A stretch of DNA of 5,717 bases. It comes from Candidatus Moraniibacteriota bacterium (GTDB taxonomy: Bacteria > Patescibacteriota > Minisyncoccia > Moranbacterales > UBA2206). A program made the translations under genes and the position numbers. The notes under the pieces were generated by a model, which was not told where the DNA came from, did not search any database, and worked only from the letters and a program-made list of their open reading frames with translations. Positions 1 to 5,080 of the stretch are shown in pieces. The stretch is taken from positions 1 through 5,717 of the forward strand of contig DPJH01000009.1 of the NCBI GenBank assembly GCA_003543115.1, given 5' to 3'. Numbering within the stretch: position 1 is the first letter of the stretch; every line of letters begins with the position of its first letter.

Positions 1-126
1 CGGATCGGTATTTCCTATCACCTCTACGCCATCCAGGAATCCATCGCCATCCGAATCCTGATTCATCGGCTCGGTCTTGTAGATTTGTTTTTCTCCTAAA
101 TCTGTCAGACCGTCAAGATCGCTATC
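1..126 (-). repeat. Two tandem DxDxDG calcium-loop repeats (protein-level), cut by window edge
   Basis: Codons 39-80 of the partial secreted protein encode two acidic loops with Asp at positions 1, 3, 5 and 9 and Glu at 12. The repeat period is 23 residues, and the second unit ends in the TDP turn typical of such arrays. The array is truncated by the window edge, so its copy number is unknown. Confidence 0.7.
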
Positions 127-240
127 CAAAATCAGTTCTTTCCCATAATCCAATTTATTTTCATTTTGAGCTAAAACCGCAGGCAAAAAAACAAACAATA
201 ATACCACGGCCAAGCTTGCCAATATCAATCTATTTTTCAT
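1..240 (-). CDS. Secreted calcium-loop (TSP3/EF-loop) repeat protein, N-terminal part only
   Basis: This is a partial gene: ATG at 240, and the frame stays open for exactly 80 codons to the left edge. Residues 1-24 form a clear Sec signal peptide (basic MKNR, long hydrophobic core, likely cleavage after VLA before Gln25). The mature part carries two 12-residue calcium-type loops of form DxDxDGxxDxxE, at residues 39-50 and 62-73, 23 residues apart. The second is followed by a GNTDP turn, the usual spacing of bacterial TSP3-like repeats. More repeats probably follow outside the window. The family is known for calcium-stabilised extracellular stalks and adhesins; binding here is inferred from the loops. 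The ATG lies 3 nt after the ApbE stop, so it is the last visible gene of that operon. No Shine-Dalgarno is visible. The specific function is unknown. Confidence 0.85.
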   Translation of the reverse strand, partial: MKNRLILASLAVVLLFVFLPAVLAQNENKLDYGKELILDSDLDGLTDLGEKQIYKTEPMNQDSDGDGFLDGVEVIGNTDP

Positions 241-243
241 AAA

Positions 244-1155
244 CTAAACATGTTTAGATTTAATTATTTCTCCATTCGCCTTAAGAAAAAAAGCTCTTGA
301 TCCCCTCTCATTGGCTAATGCTATTCCTTTTTCTAATCCCAACAGAAATAAGTATTTTGCCAAAAAATCCGCTTTTTCGGCAGTTTTTTCAACAACCGTC
401 ACCGACTGAAGATCGAAAGAAAAATAGTTCGGTTGATGCGGATTAATAAGATGATGGAACTTCCTTCCGTTTCTTTCCCAGTGTTTTCTCACATTTCCGC
501 TAGTTGCCACAGCTTCATCGGAAAGCTCCAATATAACTTTGTTTTCATCCTCGCTTCCTTCAAGAGCAATGCCCCATTTGTCTTGTTCGCTGTCTTTTCC
601 TGAAGCGTACATGTCTCCGCCTGAATCTACCAGAAAATTTTGAAATCCTTTTTGGCACAAAAAATCCGCTATCCTGTCTGTGATATATCCCTTGGCTATG
701 CCCGAAAAATCCATCCGCCGCAAAAATTTCACTTTTCCTTTTTTGATTTGCAAATCTTCTTTTAAGTTTCTTTTTCCCGCTTCTTTTATATTTTCAACTG
801 CTCCCTCAAAATTATTTTTCTGAAAACTTTTTTCATAGCCAATTTTTTCCAATACATCTAAGATTCTCGGATCAAAAATCTCCTCGCTTTCTTGAAAATA
901 TTCTATCGATTTTTCGGCTATAGCTAGCATTTCCTGAGAAACTTCTATAAACTCACCCAAATGGACATTTATTTGCGATAGCTCGCTTTCTTCTTCAAAA
1001 CGGCTGAAAATTTTTTCCTGTCGGATATAAATATCGCTTATTTCTAAAAAGATCCTTTCAATCTCCAATCTGCTAAGAATTCCGTCATTGACGATTTGTA
1101 CATAGATATCCGTTCCAAGCGCTTTCCATTCTTTTTCAAAAATGCTCTTTTTCAT
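244..1155 (-). CDS. apbE: FAD:protein FMN transferase (ApbE family), no signal peptide
   Basis: This 303-residue protein has near-normal ApbE length minus the export signal. ApbE enzymes move FMN from FAD onto a Thr/Ser of a target protein through a phosphoester bond, using Mg2+. Family landmarks appear in order: ALGTDIYVQIV (12-22) for the usual AMGT start, FDPRILDVL (94-102), DFSGIAKGY (149-157), VDSGGD (176-181), AVATSGN (215-221), HHLINP (234-239), SVTVV (251-255) and the AD motif (262-263). The protein begins directly at the catalytic core, with no lipobox or signal, so it is predicted to be cytosolic. Oddities: the family's ADxxAT helix reads ADFLAK, so the Thr four residues after the metal-binding Asp263 is Lys267. 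The HIIDP-type motif has Asn for Asp, and the TG after it is replaced. ATG starts 2 nt after the upstream stop. The family call is firm; full activity is uncertain. Confidence 0.93.
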   Translation of the reverse strand: MKKSIFEKEWKALGTDIYVQIVNDGILSRLEIERIFLEISDIYIRQEKIFSRFEEESELSQINVHLGEFIEVSQEMLAIAEKSIEYFQESEEIFDPRILDVLEKIGYEKSFQKNNFEGAVENIKEAGKRNLKEDLQIKKGKVKFLRRMDFSGIAKGYITDRIADFLCQKGFQNFLVDSGGDMYASGKDSEQDKWGIALEGSEDENKVILELSDEAVATSGNVRKHWERNGRKFHHLINPHQPNYFSFDLQSVTVVEKTAEKADFLAKYLFLLGLEKGIALANERGSRAFFLKANGEIIKSKHV

Positions 1156-1157
1156 GA

Positions 1158-1496
1158 TTATTTTTCAAATTTATCCACAATTCCATTTTTATTGCTATCT
1201 TCCACAATATAGATTTCCGGTACGGACGGATGAGAATCGTCTTTGTCCAAGATTCCATCCCCATCGCTATCATTCAAAATAGTCGTTTTTGTTTCCACTG
1301 AAGTGCTAACGCTTTCTTGCTGGACCTTCGTGCTTGTCGTAGACGGCTTCACCTCTCTTACCACGCTTTCTTGAGAATGATCTTCGTCTTCATCCTCTTC
1401 ATCATCCGCCCGCGCCAAAAATCCTCCTGCAAAAACAAAAATTGCCACCACCATAACCGGAATCAAGAAAAGATGTTTTTTATATATTTTTTCCAT
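1158..1496 (-). CDS. Small acidic secreted protein with two calcium-type loops
   Basis: I do not recognise a named family. From the ATG at 1496 the protein is 112 residues. A TTG at 1505 (adding three residues, directly abutting the upstream stop) is an alternative start; neither has a Shine-Dalgarno, and ATG is preferred. Residues 1-30 form a signal peptide or anchor: a basic MEKIYKK start, a hydrophobic core, then GGFLARA as likely cleavage site. An Asp/Glu run, DDEEDEDED, follows immediately, then a Ser/Thr/Val-rich linker (about 45-72). Two 12-residue loops follow: DSDGDGILDKDD (76-87) and, at the C-terminus, DSNKNGIVDKFE (100-111), which matches the EF-hand ligand spacing with Glu at position 12. 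It sits in an operon, 2 nt before apbE. An extracellular calcium-binding role is inferred from the loops; partner and function are unknown. Confidence 0.8.
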   Translation of the reverse strand: MEKIYKKHLFLIPVMVVAIFVFAGGFLARADDEEDEDEDHSQESVVREVKPSTTSTKVQQESVSTSVETKTTILNDSDGDGILDKDDSHPSVPEIYIVEDSNKNGIVDKFEK

Positions 1497-1505
1497 TTTT
1501 TTCAA

Positions 1506-1841
1506 TTATGACGTTTTAGTTTTTCTGGCTGGAGCTTTTGTAGTTGTAGTCTTTGATTTGGCCGTCTGAGGTTGAACAGTAGTGATATTTGTAGTCTGAT
1601 CGTTTTGTACTACCGTTTTTGGCTTGCTATTTAGATCGCGTAATTTACCCTCCCTATCATTGCTAATTTGCGACTGTAACTTCGAAACATCATCAGCAAC
1701 AGGAACTGTTGTTTCTGTTATCTGATTTTCTGTCGAAAACTTATCTCTATTAGCCTCTTTAATTCCAAACATAACCAAAATCACAACCAAAAAATTGATT
1801 ATGAAAACGAAAATTTTTTGAATATGTTTTTTAATGTCCAT
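1506..1841 (-). CDS. Small membrane-anchored protein with Thr/Lys-rich tail, unknown function
   Basis: No family is recognised. The 111-residue protein has a basic N-terminus (MDIKKHIQK), one hydrophobic segment at about 10-27 that is followed by charged residues with no obvious AxA cleavage site, and then a polar, probably disordered region. The last 35 or so residues are rich in Thr, Gln, Lys and Pro and end in a basic KAPARKTKTS tail. This is the layout of an anchored stalk or linker with no folded domain after it. It is the first gene of the apbE operon: the ATG at 1841 follows a 169-nt intergenic region with candidate promoters, and its TAA abuts the next gene. In related bacteria, anchor-plus-Thr-rich linkers can precede an FMN-binding domain near apbE (recalled, not checked here); no such domain is encoded in this frame. 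The coding call rests on frame integrity, the anchor and operon packing. Confidence 0.7.
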   Translation of the reverse strand: MDIKKHIQKIFVFIINFLVVILVMFGIKEANRDKFSTENQITETTVPVADDVSKLQSQISNDREGKLRDLNSKPKTVVQNDQTTNITTVQPQTAKSKTTTTKAPARKTKTS

Positions 1842-1870
1842 AATTTTCTATGCTTTATAGATAATTATTA

Positions 1871-1900
1871 ATAATATCTCTTAATCACTATTACTGGTAA
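1871..1900 (-). promoter_or_regulatory. Candidate sigma70-type promoter for the apbE operon (proximal)
   Basis: On the minus strand, TTACCA (1895-1900) and TATTAT (1871-1876) are separated by 18 nt, 4/6 and 5/6 matches to the -35 and -10 consensus. Transcription would start about 25 nt before the ATG at 1841. The -10 overlaps a 12-bp AT-only palindrome (1864-1875). The whole region is AT-rich, so chance matches are likely. Confidence 0.35.
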
Positions 1901-1929
1901 GTTTATTTATTTCTTACATTTGTCACGCC

Positions 1930-1938
1930 AGTATAGCA
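1930..1938 (-). promoter_or_regulatory. Candidate extended -10 promoter for the apbE operon (distal)
   Basis: The minus strand reads TGCTATACT, a TGn extended -10 with a 5/6 hexamer. No good -35 box is present; the corresponding position lies in the U-tract of the preceding terminator. The leader would be about 80 nt. The position just beyond the terminator supports a new transcription unit starting here. It is an alternative, or addition, to the proximal candidate at 1871-1900. Confidence 0.35.
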
Positions 1939-1946
1939 TATTTTGG

Positions 1947-1982
1947 CAAAATAAGAAACGACTCACCTGATTAAGGCAAGTC
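1947..1982 (-). terminator. Rho-independent terminator closing the DUF2339/TSP3 operon
   Basis: The minus-strand RNA folds as a 9-bp stem, GACUUGCCU with AGGUGAGUC (1960-1982), around a 5-nt loop, followed by the U-rich GUUUCUUAUUUU (1948-1959). Two stem pairs are G-U wobbles, which become A-C mismatches on the plus strand. The hairpin is therefore intact only in the minus-strand transcript, even though the plus strand has the better T-run. It starts about 28 nt after the stop codon at 2011, the expected position. Confidence 0.65.
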
Positions 1983-2010
1983 ATTTTTTTATAATGTAGT
2001 TTAGTTTGTA

Positions 2011-3177
2011 TTATTTCTTATCTTTTGTAGCTTTCACAAAAAATATTCCTATTATTCCAGCTACTAAAAGTATGAGCACCAAAGGAAGCCATTTTTGATT
2101 CTGCAGGATACGGTTTTCCTTTTCATCGCAAACATTTCCGATGCCATCAAGATCAGTGTCTCTTTGGTCTCGATTAGGCAGATCCCGGCAATTGTCCTTG
2201 GCATTGATAATCCCATCCCGATCAAAATCATCGCAAGCATCTCCTTGATTATTGCTGTTTATATCTTCCTGGTTAGGGTTTTCCGTGGTCGCACAATTAT
2301 CCATCTCATCGACCACTCCGTCTTTGTCCACATCGGATTTCATATAAAAAGGATTTTCCACCCTATCCAGCTTCTTAGCGATCAAAACATCTCTGTCGTC
2401 ATTCAGATCCGGCATCTCCCCTTTGTATGTTTCAACATACCTGTCAGCATCATAATACAATTCATAATTTTTGTTGGGCTGAGCTAGAAATCTGATGCTG
2501 TTCCCTTTTACCACAAACAGATCCTCCTGATTTATAGATAATTCCCTGATTCGCAAAGGCTGGATATATTCCAAGCTGATTTTAAATTCTTGGGCAGTTG
2601 TCTTGGGAAAATTTATTCTTGAATCCAACACTTCTTTTTTAGCCAAAATAATTCTGTCTTTCCCATCTACAATCGCTGATATTTCTACATTCTCAGGCAA
2701 AGAAACAAATCTATCCAGATAAAAATTAAGAGAAGATGCTGCTATTGCATGGCCAAATTTAACGCTGATTGTCGCTTCTTGCTCTTCACCGCTGCCGCTG
2801 GCCGGATATTCCAAAAAAGTCTCCATTTTTCCGTCTACTAAAAAATCAACCCGGCCAGACTCCAAAGAATCAGATGCAATGGCAGCATTTTTCGCCAGCA
2901 CGTCACTATTAAAGATAATTACCGGCTGTGTTTTCTGCGATTGCTTCTCCACAAGCATGACATTTTTCATCATACTATCTCTAAAATCAACAGGTGCTTC
3001 GATGACAGTGGGAACAGAAATAGCCGGAACAGAAACAACAGAGAAAGAACGAAAAGCGCTTTTTAGCTCACTACTACTATCCGAACTTTCATTGGCTGAC
3101 ACATTATCAAAGACAAGGAAAAGGAATATTAAACATATAAAAAATATTTTTCCAAATAGATATTGAGTTATTTTCAT
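2011..3177 (-). CDS. Membrane-anchored surface protein with F5/8-C-like domain and TSP3 repeats
   Basis: This 388-residue type I membrane protein starts at ATG 3177. Residues 1-28 are a signal peptide with likely cleavage VSA before Asn29. A Ser- and Val/Pro-rich stretch (30-65) leads to a beta-rich region at about 105-216. There LVDGKMETF, an ATISVKFG strand and a PENVEISAIVDG strand resemble an F5/8-type-C (discoidin, galactose-binding-like) fold. Residues 282-351 are classic TSP3: DxDxDG loops, two DNC motifs, GDACD, and cysteines at 295, 315, 330 and 350 (spacings 20, 15, 20) suited to disulfides. Residues 363-381 are a transmembrane helix ending in a basic KATKDKK tail. The protein should display a calcium-stabilised ectodomain, plausibly for adhesion or glycan contact (inferred). 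It starts 6 nt after the DUF2339 gene stop, so the two are probably co-transcribed. TSP3 is sure; the F5/8-C call is tentative. Confidence 0.88.
   Translation of the reverse strand: MKITQYLFGKIFFICLIFLFLVFDNVSANESSDSSSELKSAFRSFSVVSVPAISVPTVIEAPVDFRDSMMKNVMLVEKQSQKTQPVIIFNSDVLAKNAAIASDSLESGRVDFLVDGKMETFLEYPASGSGEEQEATISVKFGHAIAASSLNFYLDRFVSLPENVEISAIVDGKDRIILAKKEVLDSRINFPKTTAQEFKISLEYIQPLRIRELSINQEDLFVVKGNSIRFLAQPNKNYELYYDADRYVETYKGEMPDLNDDRDVLIAKKLDRVENPFYMKSDVDKDGVVDEMDNCATTENPNQEDINSNNQGDACDDFDRDGIINAKDNCRDLPNRDQRDTDLDGIGNVCDEKENRILQNQKWLPLVLILLVAGIIGIFFVKATKDKK
2125..2334 (-). repeat. TSP3 calcium-binding repeat block (protein-level)
   Basis: Codons 282-351 of the surface protein encode alternating long and short TSP3 units. 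Two long units each carry an aspartate-rich loop ending in DNC (cysteines 295 and 330). Each is followed by a short unit with a NxxQxD or RxxRxTD lead-in, ending in ACD or VCD (cysteines 315 and 350). One short loop has Asn in place of Asp (DINSNN), which should weaken that site. Confidence 0.8.
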
Positions 3178-3183
3178 ATTGAT

Positions 3184-5031
3184 TTAAAGTGAATTATTTG
3201 CAACAGTATTTTCTTTGTTTTTTCTTCCGATAAAGGTGGTGCTGACGAAAAGAATTCCCACAACAAAGAAGGTGATGATTTTCTCTACAATATCCATATT
3301 CCCAAATTCGACCAAAAATAATCTCAACAGAACTACTCCGAACAATATTCCTCCTATCGCCTTATAGAGGCCATGATCATTCTTTTTTCCCGCCGCATAG
3401 AAACATACCCCTGCTAAAGTGTAAATAACTAGGGATAGCATAGTAGCGGTCGTCTGGTTTTGAATCATCAGATGCGCCATAACCCAAATCAGTATGACAG
3501 AATAAAATCCGCCTAAAACTCCATAAAAACGAATCAATGTCATCTTATTGCTTTCTGTCTTATCATTGTCATAAAAAAGTTTCATAGCAAAAATAGTTAT
3601 CAAAAACGACATCACACAAAGCAAGATAATTACCAGCAAATCACCCCCTATAGAAATTTGCTGACCCTCATAATAAGAACGGGATGAATAATAATTATTG
3701 CGATCAATATAATTGAATATTCTTTCAATATTAGTCAAAGTCATCACAAATAAAACTACATAAAGAACCAATCCAAACGCTTCACTCAGATTGAACTTAC
3801 TGCTTATCTCTTCTTTGCTTTTTAAGTACAGATTGATCATTATGAACGAACTGAATTCGACTATATACGCAACCGTCAACTCCCACGAATCAAACTGTAT
3901 GGCCGTAGCGCTCACCAGCAAAACCAAAGCTACTGCTGAATATAGGATGACCGGATTTTTTTCTTTAGTCATGGAGAAAATAACATAAGCGCCTAGAGCA
4001 AAAAGAAGCACGCCAAAAACTATGAGATATACCAAAGATTGTTCCGAAGCAATCATCATCATCCAGATCAAAAACAACATTCCCGTTCCTCCGGCTACCA
4101 CTAAATCATAAGCGTTGGCAGATTTCTTAAATAGGATAGTGGCGATGCTAGAGAAATAAAAAAGAAATATGAAAACAAAGGCAAATATAAGATTTTGAAG
4201 ATTATCATCAAATCCCTCAAAATTATCATAGGCTACGGAATAGAGAAAAACCACAACCAGTGAAATTATGTTAAGCGCGTTCCATCCGGTCCGGCTAGTC
4301 ACCCACAATGTTCCCGCTGCCAAGACAAAAAGATATAAAAATATTATGGAAATATCAACACTTAAGAAAACAAATATCGGAACAATGCTTCCCATTGATA
4401 TTGTCACTACTGCAAGCGATAGGTTCTTTTGTTGCAAAGCGACATAGGTCATGAATGCTACCAAAATAAAGGCTACTATCAAAGCCACTGTTGCCGGGAA
4501 GAGATTGTAGAGTCCGATACCGGAAATGATAGAAATTAGAATCGAAGTTGCTCCCAAAATCAAAAGGGCATTGCCTTGCAATTGATGCTTGGCTGTTCTG
4601 AAAAAACCTGCGGACAAAATCAAAGCCCCGAACAAGACGCCTAGAGTGATTCGTCCCACTTCTCCGATCCAATCATTAATAAACGCATAAGTCACAAACC
4701 ATCCTACCGCCAAAATCAAAAGGAAAATACCCGCCTTCAGCGGCCACTCTTCAGCCAGCCAAAGCACAAAACGCTCAAGGGCGGTTTTTTCAATTGCCGG
4801 GCGAGCCTGTGGAGCATACGCCATTTGGTTTTGGGCAATCGACGCCGGCTCCGGGAAAATTTTTTCCATTGCCCTTGATTGAGGTTGGATATTTGATTGA
4901 GAAACAGCCGCGCTAGGAACGTTCCCGGTGGCAGGAACCTGGCCCGATATTTTGTCCTCAAGCCTTTTTATCCTATTAGAAAAAGAAATGTGGATGATTA
5001 TTATTAAGACGATCGCGATAAATCCCAACAT
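3184..5031 (-). CDS. DUF2339 family polytopic membrane protein
   Basis: This 615-residue protein matches the layout of DUF2339 predicted membrane proteins. An N-terminal hydrophobic helix (1-18) is followed by a short charged, coil-like segment (19-28), a Pro/Gln/Ala-rich linker (31-80), and then about 17-18 closely spaced membrane helices from about 97 to 601. The family entry motif is seen as ERFVLWLAEEWPLKAGIFLL (86-105), then the GRITLGVLFGALILSAG helix, LGATS, and near the end the LLRLFLVEF segment before the last helix. A Tyr/Asn-rich loop (about 437-462) is probably extracytoplasmic. The molecular function of DUF2339 is unknown; glycine-rich helices suggest an integral envelope component or transporter, but nothing in the sequence decides this. 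The start is ATG 5031, with TATAAT only 7 nt upstream and no ribosome-binding site. It probably co-transcribes with the TSP3 surface gene 6 nt downstream. Confidence 0.87.
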   Translation of the reverse strand: MLGFIAIVLIIIIHISFSNRIKRLEDKISGQVPATGNVPSAAVSQSNIQPQSRAMEKIFPEPASIAQNQMAYAPQARPAIEKTALERFVLWLAEEWPLKAGIFLLILAVGWFVTYAFINDWIGEVGRITLGVLFGALILSAGFFRTAKHQLQGNALLILGATSILISIISGIGLYNLFPATVALIVAFILVAFMTYVALQQKNLSLAVVTISMGSIVPIFVFLSVDISIIFLYLFVLAAGTLWVTSRTGWNALNIISLVVVFLYSVAYDNFEGFDDNLQNLIFAFVFIFLFYFSSIATILFKKSANAYDLVVAGGTGMLFLIWMMMIASEQSLVYLIVFGVLLFALGAYVIFSMTKEKNPVILYSAVALVLLVSATAIQFDSWELTVAYIVEFSSFIMINLYLKSKEEISSKFNLSEAFGLVLYVVLFVMTLTNIERIFNYIDRNNYYSSRSYYEGQQISIGGDLLVIILLCVMSFLITIFAMKLFYDNDKTESNKMTLIRFYGVLGGFYSVILIWVMAHLMIQNQTTATMLSLVIYTLAGVCFYAAGKKNDHGLYKAIGGILFGVVLLRLFLVEFGNMDIVEKIITFFVVGILFVSTTFIGRKNKENTVANNSL

Positions 5032-5038
5032 ATTTTTT

Positions 5039-5044
5039 ATTATA
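5039..5044 (-). promoter_or_regulatory. Consensus -10 box placed for a leaderless mRNA of the DUF2339 gene
   Basis: The minus strand has a perfect TATAAT at 5039-5044, separated by 7 nt (AAAAAAT) from the ATG at 5031. That distance puts the expected transcription start on or next to the start codon. No convincing -35 is found 16-18 nt upstream; an 8-bp palindrome AAGCGCTT (5056-5063) occupies that area. No Shine-Dalgarno exists, which fits leaderless initiation. Confidence 0.45.
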
Positions 5045-5080
5045 AGAAATTAATGAAGCGCTTTGATTATTTAAATATTC

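Noticed and set aside
1..2334. Short DNA repeats such as GATTCGGATGGCGATGG-like stretches
   Set aside because: They arise from coding for DxDxDG calcium loops, not from a DNA-level repeat or CRISPR; spacing and sequence follow the protein repeat.
2095..2487. Plus-strand open frame of 130 codons
   Set aside because: It lies wholly antisense to the TSP3/surface protein gene, whose frame has clear domain motifs. The antisense product is a hydrophobic, Ile/Val-rich mirror of Asp-rich codons (GAT reads as ATC).
4549..4557. LGATS in the DUF2339 protein as a possible ApbE flavinylation site
   Set aside because: It lacks the upstream Asp and Ser/Thr-Gly context of flavinylation motifs and lies inside a predicted membrane helix; it fits the ordinary DUF2339 helix pattern.
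4355..4672. Minus-strand open frame of 105 codons in another frame
   Set aside because: It is embedded in the DUF2339 gene in a shifted frame, and its product is Arg/Ser/Phe-rich with no recognisable features.
5056..5077. Palindromes AAGCGCTT and TATTTAAATA between the tubby-like and DUF2339 genes
   Set aside because: They are short and partly AT-only, with no U-tract after them, so not a terminator. They could be operator half-sites, but nothing supports this over chance.
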